64,000 nucleotides of DNA from Planctomycetaceae bacterium (GTDB taxonomy: Bacteria; Planctomycetota; Planctomycetia; Planctomycetales; Planctomycetaceae): assembly GCA_021732995.1 (NCBI GenBank), contig JAKFWA010000085.1:185328-249327 (forward strand), given 5' to 3'. The first letter of the stretch is position 1. The number at the start of each line of letters is the position of its first letter. Shown one piece after another: positions 1 through 8,925 of the stretch. The notes under the pieces were generated by a model. That model made no database searches and had not been told where the DNA came from. It saw only the letters and a program-made list of their open reading frames with translations. Both the position numbers and the translations under genes were made by a program.

Positions 1-1
1 G

Positions 2-1903
2 GGCAAGCGTGTCTGGCGGTTAAAGACACGCGGTGACTACTGGGTGTTGGATATTGCCGCTGGGGAACTCAAGAAACTGGGAGGCACGGCTGCACCATCC
101 ACCCTGATGTTCGCCTCATTCGCACCTGACGCATCCCGCGTCGCGTTTGTGCGAGCAAACAACATCTATGTGCAGAATCTCCATGACATGCAAATCACTC
201 AACTGACCACGGACGGTTCAGAGAAAGTGATCAATGGCACGTTCGATTGGGTCTATGAAGAAGAGTTGCATCTCCACAATGGATTTCGGTGGAGTCCCGA
301 CGGCCAGAAGATTGCCTACTGGCAGATCAACACCGCGGGCGTGCGTGAGTTTCATCTCGTCAACAACACCGACAACCTTTATTCGCAAGTGCAGGTGATT
401 CCGTATCCCAAGGTCGGTGAGCAGAACTCGTCGGGACGAATTGGTGTGGTCGGAGCTGCTGGTGGCGATACCAGTTGGCTCCCGATACCCGGTGATCCGC
501 GCGAACACTATGTCGCTCAGATGGACTGGGTCGGGGCAGGCGAGTCTCAGCGAATTGTGTTGCAGCAGTTCAATCGGCTGCAGAACACGAACCGTGTGAT
601 GACAGTGAACTCCACCGCGCTCGGCCAAGTGAAAGAACTCTTCAAAGAAACCGACGCCGCATGGGTCGAGAACTCCAACGCGAATCTGCGCTGGCACGAC
701 GATCAGAAGAAACTGATCTGGATCAGCGAACGCGACGGATGGCGGCACGTCTACTCCATCTCGCCGACTGAAGATCGTGCCACGCTGGTGACACCCGGCA
801 AGTTCGACGTGGTCAGCGTTGAAGGCGTCGATCCGCAGGGCAAGTGGATCTATTTCCTGGCGTCGCCCGACAACCCGACACGGCGAACGCTGCATCGCGC
901 GCGGTTGGATGGCTCCGAAGTGCAACGAGTAACACCACCCGACCAGACAGGCACGCACACTTACAACATTTCGCCGGATGGCAAGTGGGCCATTCATACG
1001 TTTTCAACGTTCAACACACCGCCAGTGGTAGATCTCGTCAGCCTGCCGGATCACGAGACTCAACAAGTCCTCGTTGAAAACAAGGAACTGAAGGAGCGGG
1101 TTTCCAAGCTGAAGCAACCGACGACGGAGTTCTTTCGAGTCACCATCGGCGAAGACGTGCAACTCGATGCCTGGGCCATCAAACCGCCAGACTTTGACGC
1201 AACGAAAAGTTATCCGGTGCTCTTTCACGTCTACGGAGAACCTGCCGGGCAGACGGTCCTTGATCGGTGGAACGCGAAGCGACACCTATGGCACCTGATG
1301 CTGGCGCACCAGGGATATGTCGTGATCAGCGTCGACAACCGTGGAACCCCCGCACCGCGCGGTCGCGACTGGCGCAAAGTCATTTATCGTCAGGTCGGAA
1401 TTCTCGCATCCGCCGATCAGGCTGCCGCCACGCGAGCGATCCTGAAGGAACGCCCTTACCTTGATCCGCAACGAGTCGCCATCTGGGGTTGGAGTGGCGG
1501 CGGTTCGATGACGCTGAATGCGCTGTTTCGTTATCCCGATCTATATCGCACAGGTATGTCGATCGCTCCCGTTCCCAACGAACGCCTGTACGACACGATC
1601 TACCAGGAACGCTACATGGGCCTGCCCGGCGACAACGCTGAGGGTTATCGGCTCGGTTCACCAATTACGTTTGCTTCGCAACTTCAGGGCAACCTGCTGC
1701 TCGTCCACGGCACGGGCGACGATAACTGCCACTATCAAGGCACTGAAGCGTTGATCAACGAGCTGATCACTCACAACAAGCAGTTCTCGATGCTGGCGTA
1801 TCCCAACCGCAGCCACAGCATCTCCGAACGCAAGAACACGACGCGGCACCTCTACGGCCTGCTGACACGATTCCTCAATCAGAACACGCCGGCCAATCCC
1901 TGA
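2..1903 (+). CDS. Dipeptidyl-peptidase IV-type S9 serine peptidase (5' end outside window)
   Basis: The frame is open to the left edge: the codons before the GTG at 44 read KRVWRLKTRGDYWVLD, which is typical DPP-IV N-terminal propeller sequence, so the true start lies upstream. The propeller holds the DWVYEEEL motif, whose paired Glu residues bind the substrate N-terminus in DPP-IV enzymes. The C-terminal alpha/beta hydrolase has the nucleophile elbow GWSGGG (Ser near 1494), the acid in GTGDDNCHYQ and the His in NRSHSISERKN, so the full Ser-Asp-His triad is present. It probably removes X-Pro or X-Ala dipeptides from peptides in the periplasm; the signal peptide cannot be checked because it is missing. 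It converges on the next gene with a gap of about 64 bp. Confidence 0.93.
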   Translation, partial: GKRVWRLKTRGDYWVLDIAAGELKKLGGTAAPSTLMFASFAPDASRVAFVRANNIYVQNLHDMQITQLTTDGSEKVINGTFDWVYEEELHLHNGFRWSPDGQKIAYWQINTAGVREFHLVNNTDNLYSQVQVIPYPKVGEQNSSGRIGVVGAAGGDTSWLPIPGDPREHYVAQMDWVGAGESQRIVLQQFNRLQNTNRVMTVNSTALGQVKELFKETDAAWVENSNANLRWHDDQKKLIWISERDGWRHVYSISPTEDRATLVTPGKFDVVSVEGVDPQGKWIYFLASPDNPTRRTLHRARLDGSEVQRVTPPDQTGTHTYNISPDGKWAIHTFSTFNTPPVVDLVSLPDHETQQVLVENKELKERVSKLKQPTTEFFRVTIGEDVQLDAWAIKPPDFDATKSYPVLFHVYGEPAGQTVLDRWNAKRHLWHLMLAHQGYVVISVDNRGTPAPRGRDWRKVIYRQVGILASADQAAATRAILKERPYLDPQRVAIWGWSGGGSMTLNALFRYPDLYRTGMSIAPVPNERLYDTIYQERYMGLPGDNAEGYRLGSPITFASQLQGNLLLVHGTGDDNCHYQGTEALINELITHNKQFSMLAYPNRSHSISERKNTTRHLYGLLTRFLNQNTPANP

Positions 1904-1967
1904 CGCATCGATCTGTTCGTTTACGCGTCGTCGGGCCACTGGCGCGTCATCCATCGCAGCGAGGCGT

Positions 1968-3032
1968 TCACAATCCGTCGATCTCTGAGCCCTTTCTCAG
2001 CCCGCTGAGAGCGAGCTGAATCCGTGCTTCTGTGAAACGTCGCAGGTCGGCTCCACTGCTGCCGCTGCCGATCAGGAAGAAGCCGCTGTCGCGCTCGAAA
2101 TAGCCAGCACCGACTCGAATGACGGCTTTCACAATCATGTTCCGCAACAGATGCAGCCAGAAGCGACGCCCGTGCTCTTCCGGCAAGGGGCGGATGCTTT
2201 GATAACCTGCGAACGCCTGCTGCAGGAACGCGGCGTCGTGAAAGCATGCGAGCAGAGAGAGATCATCCAACGGCTCGCCGCTGATCGCATCGTCGAAGTC
2301 AATGAAGGCTGCGATATCCGTCGGAGTTCCGAGAATGTTCCACAGCGCGAGGTCTTTATGAACGAGACAGCCTCGGCTGATCGCCAGTAACGAACGATGA
2401 TCCTCGATAGCTTTCGCGATCTCGTCAAGTTGAGTGCTGGTCAGAAAATCTCGTTGCACCAGGAACGCGAGATGCTCATCAAGCCGCAAGTGAAAGTAGT
2501 CAGAATAGGTTGAGCCATAGCCGCGCAGATCCGCATCAAGCACACCAAACCCATCCAGCTCGATCTGCTGCCACTTGGCTACTGCGGCTCCAGTGCTGAA
2601 GGCGATGCGCGGCACGTCGAGCGTGCCCTGCTTGAGCCACTGGTTGAGATCAGGAGCAGAGATCCGCTCTAACGCTTGCCACGCAAAGGGGACTCGACGT
2701 CGAGAGGCATCGCAGCCAAGAACGAGTGGCGTCCTTACCCCGGTCGCTCGCACGCGATCGAGCACTGCGGACTCGGTCGCCAGATGATTGTCTTGCTCCG
2801 GTCCGTTCTCGACGCGGATGAAGAGGGCTTTGCCGTCAACCTCGGCGTTCCATGTCAGATGATTTCCCTGACCGGCGCCGGGGCTCAAGACGATGTCGTG
2901 CGTGTCGAAGTGCCGACGCAGTTCAGCTTCCAATTGATGCTCAATTTCGGCATCCGCATCGCCTCGCAGTTGCGTGCCATGGAACGCTGCGGGGCGATCG
3001 CACTTCCAATAGTAAATATCACGGCGGCTCAA
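1968..3032 (-). CDS. Aminoglycoside-phosphotransferase-fold (APH/choline kinase-like) protein
   Basis: 354 residues, probably starting at a TTG preceded by GGGAG at a 7-base spacing. The C-terminal half has the APH-type catalytic loop CLVHKDLALWNIL (HxDxxxxN) and the metal-binding FIDFDDA, so phosphotransfer from ATP or GTP is expected. The N-terminal lobe carries GAGQGNHLTWNAEV, resembling the nucleotide loop. Residues 1-20 and the substrate pocket give no clue to specificity; family members act on aminoglycosides, choline, homoserine, fructosamine or sugars. No signal peptide or membrane segment is seen, so it is likely cytoplasmic. I would not call it a resistance gene. Confidence 0.8.
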   Translation of the reverse strand: MSRRDIYYWKCDRPAAFHGTQLRGDADAEIEHQLEAELRRHFDTHDIVLSPGAGQGNHLTWNAEVDGKALFIRVENGPEQDNHLATESAVLDRVRATGVRTPLVLGCDASRRRVPFAWQALERISAPDLNQWLKQGTLDVPRIAFSTGAAVAKWQQIELDGFGVLDADLRGYGSTYSDYFHLRLDEHLAFLVQRDFLTSTQLDEIAKAIEDHRSLLAISRGCLVHKDLALWNILGTPTDIAAFIDFDDAISGEPLDDLSLLACFHDAAFLQQAFAGYQSIRPLPEEHGRRFWLHLLRNMIVKAVIRVGAGYFERDSGFFLIGSGSSGADLRRFTEARIQLALSGLRKGSEIDGL

Positions 3033-3073
3033 GACTTCACTCCCAACTCACACAAGGACCCAAAACAATTAGC

Positions 3074-3151
3074 TCACGCGAAGGCGCAAAGCCGCGAAGA
3101 GGGGAAGATGTCACTTTCATTTCCTCATCTCTTCTTTGCGACTTCGCGTGA
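3074..3151. repeat. Imperfect inverted repeat (REP-like hairpin element)
   Basis: An 18-base arm at 3074-3091 pairs with 3134-3151 with one mismatch (TCACGCGAAGGCGCAAAG against the complement of CTTTGCGACTTCGCGTGA). The spacer is about 42 bases and is itself rich in GAAGAGG/CTCTTC complementarity. The CGCGAAGGCGCAAAGCCGCGAAGA style sequence recalls a dispersed palindromic repeat seen in many planctomycete and verrucomicrobial genomes (from memory). It sits in the 120 bp between two minus-strand genes and may act as a terminator. Confidence 0.6.
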
Positions 3152-3152
3152 G

Positions 3153-6100
3153 TCACTGATTTGCTTTCTTGGTGATCGCTTTGGCCGTATCGCGCACGCC
3201 GTCGAAGTCGGGGCCACCGGCGCCGACGTAGCCGTTGCTCGTTCCGCTGGGATCGCTGCTGACCCAGAAGGAATACAAGGAGCCCTTCGCAACATGAAAT
3301 CGGAACTGCACTCGTTTGCCCGTGTGAGCAGCCAAGCCTGGCAGCTCAATGCGCAGCTTGGTGTGGTCGCCGGAGACTAGTTCTGAGGCGGCCACAACCA
3401 TCCCGGCTTCGTCAATCACTTCTACTTTCATCTCGCCGTTGAAGTTCATGAAGAAGTGCTTGCCTTTGAACTTCACATGCCGAGTCGTCAGCACTCCGGG
3501 ACCATCCATCGACGCGAAACCATCTCGTCGCAGCGTTGCCAGACCAATGCTGCCGCCGGTGTACATACCGCGATGGCCGCCGGGAGCGATGCCGCTTGTA
3601 CCCATGTAGGGAAAGACGAGCTGATCATCGAGCACCACAAAGACTCCAGCCGTGCTGTGCAGGTAGGCACGGTCCCACGAACCTTCCGTGCGCGAGCCGG
3701 TGATGAAACCGCGGCGGTCGGGGCGGTCCCAATGAAAACCGTCTCGGCTGAAACCGAGTTCCAGATCGAGCAGCTTCGGGAACTTGCCTTGATCGCAGAT
3801 CTCGTTCTTCGGTCCACGATGGATGTAGTGCATGCCGATCATCAGGCTTTCATAGGCAACCGCGTTCAGGCTGTAGAGCTGAGGCGTTTCTCCGGCACCG
3901 GGATAGCGGCCTTGAGGTTCAGGCAGATCGAGGCGATCGGTACTGGTCCAGTACACAGCCTTGTTCCAGTCTGCTCCCTTCAGAAACTCATCGCTCTCCA
4001 AGTAGTAGCGGCTGCGTCCGCGTGAGGTTCCCTTCTTAATGCTGAAGCACCACTTCTGCCTGAACGGGTTGAAGAAGAACGAGCAGTAATCGTCGGCGAC
4101 CATGCTCGTCGGCACCGCGTCCGACCAGGTCTTGCCATCAGTGACATGCAACGAATGATTGAAACCCTTGGGGCGATCTTCCGGCTTCACGTGCAGCCAG
4201 CACGTGATGAACTTGATGCGTTCGGCTGGATCTTTCGCGTTCAAGTCCAGCCACACGCAGTTGTCCGAGCCACCGGTCCCAAGCTTCGGTCCAGTCCAGC
4301 GCAGACCTTCGGGAAGCAACTGACCGTGGCGCTTCCAGGTCTTCATGTCGGTGCTCGTGGCGAGTGACAACGGCCCCCGCCAACCTGCGACATAAAACAT
4401 CTTGAAGTGCTTTTCCGACGGGTCGTAGAAGACACCGCCCTGACCAGTGAATGTCGTCGCCTGCTCACCGCGTTCGCCTTGCGTGGACGGCCCGAGTTCA
4501 CGTTCGGTCTCCGCTTTGAAGACAGGATTGCCGTCGAACTTCTTTGCCTGATGGAAGGTGCGTTTGATTGTTGTCTTTTCGATGAGGAAGTCATCGACAA
4601 AGAGCTGGCGACCCACGTCGATGGGGATCGTTCTCAGCTTCTTCTGCAGGTAGGGCACCGGCATTGGCTCGGCCGAGTTCGGATCGCGGAACGGCGGCGG
4701 CCAGGGGAGGGACAATTCGACTCCGTTGTAGAGCACTTCAGGCTTCGGCCCTGTGGCCTTGTTCGCTAGTAGCTGGAGTTTGGCGTCGGCGGAGACGATC
4801 TTTCCGGCGAGCACGTCTGTCTCGCGGAACTTGGCGAGCAGAATCTCAGCGTCGGTATGACGATTCCAGTCGTAGAGAATATGGATTAGCCCGTCAGACG
4901 ATTCGAAGCCCTCGGGATAAGACACCGAGCTGCGTTCATCGAGCAGCAGGCCACCTTTCCACGTCTGGCCGTCGTCTTCGGAGAGCCACGCGGACATGTG
5001 CGAGCGTTTTTGCAGACGCTCTGCCGGCGATCCGTTCTTCACCAACAGAATACGGCCTGACTTTAGACGTCTCAGGAAGAATCGCGAGTTGACGTTCTGC
5101 ACCGTCGCGGCCTGACGCGGAGCACTCCAAGTGGTGCCGCCATCAGCGGAGAAACTTTCGTGCGGTTGCCCCATCGTGCGCGCCAGCATCCACAGTCGAC
5201 CGTCACGCAACTCGACCGTCATGTGCTCGTCGAAGTTCCAATCAGGGAACTGCAAGCTGCCGCGCTCTTTCCATGAGCGGCCTTCGTCTGTTGACGCAAA
5301 CACGCGCGCCGTCTTCTTGTGCCAGTCGGATACCGGCAACAGCCACTCGCCATTCTTCAACACCGTCGGCTTGTTCAACGTGCAGCCTTCGGCAAAGAAC
5401 ACTGGATCGGTCCACAACGGCTCGGCTGCATCGGGGTCATCACAGCGCATGTACCAGTTGGTGATGCGTCCCTGCGAATCTCCGATTTGCTGATCGAAGA
5501 ACAACCACAGCCTACCGCGCGGATCAGTCCACAGGTTGCCAACGAGTGCTCCGCTCAGCCGCTGTGTTCTTTCCAACATCGCGCCGACAGCGATCTTCGG
5601 CTTCGACCACGACGCACCGCCATCGTCGCTGGTCGCCAGCAGGAAGTATCCATCCTTCTTGTCGCCCGTACCCGTCCAGCAGCCCCAGATGCGTCCCTTC
5701 GGTGTGCGGTCCATGCCGATGATCATCGCACCGGGTCGCACGGCGTCTTGAAACTCTTCGCCGGGATTCATCAGCACCACCGGCAGGTCCGGATTGATCT
5801 CCTTCGCTTCAGCACCGACATGAGCAACCAGCAGCACCATCTTCTTGAAGTTCAGCCGCTCGCCCACCTTAACTTCCTTCCGGTAGAGGCTCACGCGATT
5901 GACCTCACCAGGGAAAAGCTGCGTTTCCGGCACATCCACCTTCGTAAAACCAGCATTGCGAAGTGGCCCGTCCTGACTCGATGCCTTAGGGCGAACGGCA
6001 GGTGTCAGCGCAAAGAGCGTTCCGGGTTTCGTGACTCGGACGTTTAGCTGCTCAATACTCGTGCGCAGGAAAGGCAGATCGCGCACAGCGTCGGGCATCT

Positions 6101-7409
6101 CGTCGATAACGTATTCGCGATCGGTGAAGAGCTTCGTGCCCCGCGTCATGCGAGCGAGTTGCTCGGACGCCCCGGGCGACCAGGCGATGCGCTGCTGACC
6201 CGCTAGCGACTCGAACTGCCCAATCGTCTCCAGCTTGCCGAACATGATCCGCTCTTTGCGACTCGCATCCTTGTCACCTTGAGTCACACACAACCAGATT
6301 GATCCCTGATGTTCATGGAACGTGGGGTATTGAAAGGAATGCGGTGTCTCGAAGCGGTACTTGCGCTGCCACGTCTGGCCGTCGCGGGAGATGTCCACGT
6401 TGAACACACTGCGATTCACTCCCTGAATGCGAGTCGCCTCCTGCCAGCCGAGATAATAGGTGTCTCCGAAACGGTCGAACGTCGGCTTCGAATTCGCACC
6501 GTTCGACACATGCGGCATCGGACGGCCTGTCCCCCAGGTGCGACCATCGCGACTCGTGGTGAAGTGGTAGTTCCCCGAGTCGTTACGGCAGATGGCCATC
6601 CAGGTGCCGTCGGGTAGACGGTTCACGGAGGACTCACTGAGTTGCTCGCTTTGCGGCTCATTGAAATGACCGAGCACTTCGAAAGTCACCAGATCGTCAT
6701 GCACCAGCGCGAGTGCGTTCTGCTTGCCAGTGAAGTTATTCAACGCGACGTAAGTTTGTCCGTCGAGGCGTTTGAAGGAATCAAAGATGAAGCACGACGA
6801 ATCGCTGGCAGGCTTCTTGAAACCGAGCGCAGCGGCGGCGGCATGAAGATGCTGCGGCTGGAAATCAAAGGTGCCGCCCACAGTCTTGAGCTTCGCCTTA
6901 TGAATCGTCCCCGCGAACTCACCGCGCGATAGATCGAAGTCACGAAACCACATCTGCGACTGTCGCTTCCCCGGATCTTCGCTGGTGAAATAGCAACGCA
7001 GCGTGCTTGCATCCTTCTGAATGATGCGCGGCACGAAACACGCACCGACAGGTAGCGTTTCATTCTCAAATCGCTGCTCACCCTTGGCCACATCGATGAC
7101 GTTCTCAACCTTCAGTGTCGAGAGATTCACCACGGACAGCGTGGAGTAGATAAACGGCCAACCGGCACTCTCGCCGCCCTTGAGATCGTTCACCTCGGAC
7201 ACGACGTAAGCGCGCTCCCCCACGCAAACGAACTCGGCATCGTGTGCCCCTTTCACCTGCGGCGCCGAAGTATTCACCAATCGACGCATCACAACATCGC
7301 CCGCGAGCGCAGGATCCCAACCAGACGGCAGCGGCACCGGCTCGACCGCAAAAATCCCGGTGAGGGGTACTATCAGGAAAGCTGCGACAAGGATAAGAGA
7401 GTGTTTCAT
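3153..7409 (-). CDS. Secreted multi-propeller sialidase/BNR-repeat protein
   Basis: 1418 residues with a clear signal peptide (MKHSLILVAAFLIVPLTGIFA, then VEPVPLPSG). Three beta-propeller-like blocks are visible. Residues about 30-480 hold motifs such as TTSRDGRTWGTG. Residues about 490-870 are a BNR/sialidase propeller with repeated Asp-box motifs (DDGGASWSKP near 595, STDEGRSWKE, SADGGTTWSAP, SEDDGQTWKG). Residues about 930-1418 start with RQLFVDDFLIEKT and resemble the five-bladed GH32/GH43-like domain common in planctomycete proteins. Such proteins are expected in the periplasm or outside the cell and bind or cleave glycans. The catalytic Tyr/Glu and Arg triad of true sialidases could not be confirmed by eye, so enzymatic activity is uncertain. 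The triple architecture is longer than the usual 350-500-residue family member. Confidence 0.8.
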   Translation of the reverse strand: MKHSLILVAAFLIVPLTGIFAVEPVPLPSGWDPALAGDVVMRRLVNTSAPQVKGAHDAEFVCVGERAYVVSEVNDLKGGESAGWPFIYSTLSVVNLSTLKVENVIDVAKGEQRFENETLPVGACFVPRIIQKDASTLRCYFTSEDPGKRQSQMWFRDFDLSRGEFAGTIHKAKLKTVGGTFDFQPQHLHAAAAALGFKKPASDSSCFIFDSFKRLDGQTYVALNNFTGKQNALALVHDDLVTFEVLGHFNEPQSEQLSESSVNRLPDGTWMAICRNDSGNYHFTTSRDGRTWGTGRPMPHVSNGANSKPTFDRFGDTYYLGWQEATRIQGVNRSVFNVDISRDGQTWQRKYRFETPHSFQYPTFHEHQGSIWLCVTQGDKDASRKERIMFGKLETIGQFESLAGQQRIAWSPGASEQLARMTRGTKLFTDREYVIDEMPDAVRDLPFLRTSIEQLNVRVTKPGTLFALTPAVRPKASSQDGPLRNAGFTKVDVPETQLFPGEVNRVSLYRKEVKVGERLNFKKMVLLVAHVGAEAKEINPDLPVVLMNPGEEFQDAVRPGAMIIGMDRTPKGRIWGCWTGTGDKKDGYFLLATSDDGGASWSKPKIAVGAMLERTQRLSGALVGNLWTDPRGRLWLFFDQQIGDSQGRITNWYMRCDDPDAAEPLWTDPVFFAEGCTLNKPTVLKNGEWLLPVSDWHKKTARVFASTDEGRSWKERGSLQFPDWNFDEHMTVELRDGRLWMLARTMGQPHESFSADGGTTWSAPRQAATVQNVNSRFFLRRLKSGRILLVKNGSPAERLQKRSHMSAWLSEDDGQTWKGGLLLDERSSVSYPEGFESSDGLIHILYDWNRHTDAEILLAKFRETDVLAGKIVSADAKLQLLANKATGPKPEVLYNGVELSLPWPPPFRDPNSAEPMPVPYLQKKLRTIPIDVGRQLFVDDFLIEKTTIKRTFHQAKKFDGNPVFKAETERELGPSTQGERGEQATTFTGQGGVFYDPSEKHFKMFYVAGWRGPLSLATSTDMKTWKRHGQLLPEGLRWTGPKLGTGGSDNCVWLDLNAKDPAERIKFITCWLHVKPEDRPKGFNHSLHVTDGKTWSDAVPTSMVADDYCSFFFNPFRQKWCFSIKKGTSRGRSRYYLESDEFLKGADWNKAVYWTSTDRLDLPEPQGRYPGAGETPQLYSLNAVAYESLMIGMHYIHRGPKNEICDQGKFPKLLDLELGFSRDGFHWDRPDRRGFITGSRTEGSWDRAYLHSTAGVFVVLDDQLVFPYMGTSGIAPGGHRGMYTGGSIGLATLRRDGFASMDGPGVLTTRHVKFKGKHFFMNFNGEMKVEVIDEAGMVVAASELVSGDHTKLRIELPGLAAHTGKRVQFRFHVAKGSLYSFWVSSDPSGTSNGYVGAGGPDFDGVRDTAKAITKKANQ

Positions 7410-7452
7410 AAGTGATGAGATCTTCGTGCGTGGTGTATTAAGGCGGCCGCGT

Positions 7453-8295
7453 TTAGCACTTCAGGTTGCCATCAAACAAGCGTCCATGCCGCAACCACTC
7501 TTTTGCCTTGCCTGCAATTTGCTTCTGGCATTGCCGTGCTCTGTCGCTCTTCGAGAATGTCATTGAGACGTACTCGCGGTGAACCAAGAACTGGTCAGCC
7601 GAGGCATGGTAAGCATGCTCGCCGTCGACTTCGAGGTTGAAGACGGTGTGCGGGCCGGGTCGCGGGGAGTGGGTAATGACTCGGACACGTTCACCCGTGG
7701 CGTTGATCAGGCGTTCGCCGGGACGCAGGGTGCTGGCTTCGACGAAGGCTTGGCGGTCGTCGGACCAGAAGGGGTGGTTGGCCGTGGTGCCGATCGGGTC
7801 GTCTTCGCCGGACACGTACAGGTTGATGACGTTGGTGGCGTCGTGCTCGAACTTGCCGGTCACCAGGTGGTGGTCAGCGTTCTGGCGGCGCGGGGGTTCG
7901 GGGCACTCATCGATTGAGAGCACGTCGGCGAAACCCACGGCGCCGACTTCCTCCATGTCGAATTCATACTTGCCGCCTGCGTGAACCCGTTCGGCCTCCA
8001 CCCACCATGTGGGTCGAGCCGGTGTCCCGTGCGCGTCCCTTGGAGAGGCCCACAGGCTCCACAGAGCGAGTCCCCTAAAGACCGCGCCCACAACCCAGTC
8101 GCGAGCCTGCGAACACCGCCTCGACCGCCCACGGTATTGAACCCATAGGAAGGAATTCCGACTTCCTCCTGTTGTTCCATTGCGGTACCACGAGAACGAG
8201 AAACGGCGTAGAGATCTCGTCGAAACTCGAATGGGAGCAGTTCCGCGACTCTTTCGTAGCGATCTCACGTACACGCGCCGCTCGACACGAGACAT
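7453..8295 (-). pseudogene. Cassette D: truncated Hint-domain toxin fragment, last of the orphan chain
   Basis: From about 8019 down to 7612 the DNA closely matches the Hint segment of the three cassettes upstream (WWVEAERVHAGGKYEF through VFNLEVDGEHAYHASADQFLVH). Before it, a diverged copy of the membrane segment (GAVFRGLALWSLWASP) is joined directly to PTWWVEAE, so about 200 residues present in the longer cassettes are missing. The region upstream of the membrane segment is Arg/Ser-rich and looks non-coding, and I find no convincing start or ribosome site. After the LVH junction only about 40 residues remain (REYVSMTFSKSDRARQ...), too short for a usual toxin domain, and no immunity gene fits in the 43 bp before the next gene. 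It is best read as a decayed or silent tip module. The 13 bp gap to the HEAT-repeat gene keeps it in the same orientation as the chain. Confidence 0.6.
7612..8019 (-). repeat. Hint-segment repeat, copy D
   Basis: Near-identical to 9290-9690, 11205-11610 and 13485-13890. The match starts at the VFNLEVDGEH codons and ends inside RPTWWVEAE, where the sequence switches to the diverged membrane segment. Confidence 0.8.
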
Positions 8296-8307
8296 CGGTT
8301 GTAAGTA

Positions 8308-8925
8308 CTAGTCACCCGCCGCATCAATTCGGGAAATGGCCTTCTTCGCCTCTCGACGGATCCACGCGTTATGGTGATCAAGAAATTTTACTAGATATCT
8401 TCGCGCCTTCTTGGACCGGATGCGGCCTAATGCCCCAATTGCGTGTCCCTCCACATCAGGGTCTTTGAGTGACTTAATCAGAATGTCGACTGCCCGTGGA
8501 TCCTTCATTTTTGCAATGGCGTAACACAACATTTCGCGAGCACGGCCATGCTGCTTTTCAAGCAGGAGTTCGGAGATTGAATCAAAGCTGGTGTTGTCGC
8601 AAACGATAATTGATAAGGTATTTCCAATCACCCAAGCCTCACCAGGCACCCCTCTCTCCTCCCCTGCTGCAATTCTGCGAAACTCCGGAATCAAGGCGGG
8701 CTCAATCAGCTCTCGCATTTTCGGTATCGCCAACGATCGAATAATGCCCTCCCGAACCCGCCTTTCTCTCGTGCTACGTAAGCTTTTGATTAGTATAGGT
8801 ATGGCCTCGATGGGAATCCGCTTGCGATCCAATAATTCATAGACCGATCGCACCGATATGCCGGCAGTCTTCAACTGTTCACAAATTCGCCGATTCTCAA
8901 TCGTGCACAACTGGTCGTCAATCAT
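8308..8925 (-). CDS. HEAT-repeat protein, putative immunity protein of cassette C
   Basis: 205 residues. At least four helical HEAT/PBS-lyase-like units can be seen, for example AIPILIKSLRSTRERRVREG, AREMLCYAIAKMKDPRAVD, ILIKSLKDPDVEGHAIGALG and RRYLVKFLDHHNAWIRREAKK. No signal peptide or membrane segment is present, as expected for a cytoplasmic inhibitor. Its ATG overlaps the TGA of the toxin-like gene upstream by four bases (ATGA), so the two are translationally coupled. The position directly after a toxin tip, plus the overlap, supports an immunity role; this is inference from context, since HEAT repeats only show a protein-binding scaffold. Confidence 0.72.
   Translation of the reverse strand: MIDDQLCTIENRRICEQLKTAGISVRSVYELLDRKRIPIEAIPILIKSLRSTRERRVREGIIRSLAIPKMRELIEPALIPEFRRIAAGEERGVPGEAWVIGNTLSIIVCDNTSFDSISELLLEKQHGRAREMLCYAIAKMKDPRAVDILIKSLKDPDVEGHAIGALGRIRSKKARRYLVKFLDHHNAWIRREAKKAISRIDAAGD

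Noticed and set aside
218..997. 259-codon minus-strand ORF inside the S9 peptidase gene
   Set aside because: Antisense shadow with Arg/His-rich composition and no family features, opposite a gene with an intact catalytic triad.
1968..3032. Aminoglycoside resistance gene
   Set aside because: Only the general phosphotransferase fold is visible; nothing in the sequence or neighbours points to aminoglycoside substrates.
2676..3380. 234-codon plus-strand ORF across the palindromic repeat
   Set aside because: Covers parts of two minus-strand genes and the repeat, with composition unlike a real protein.
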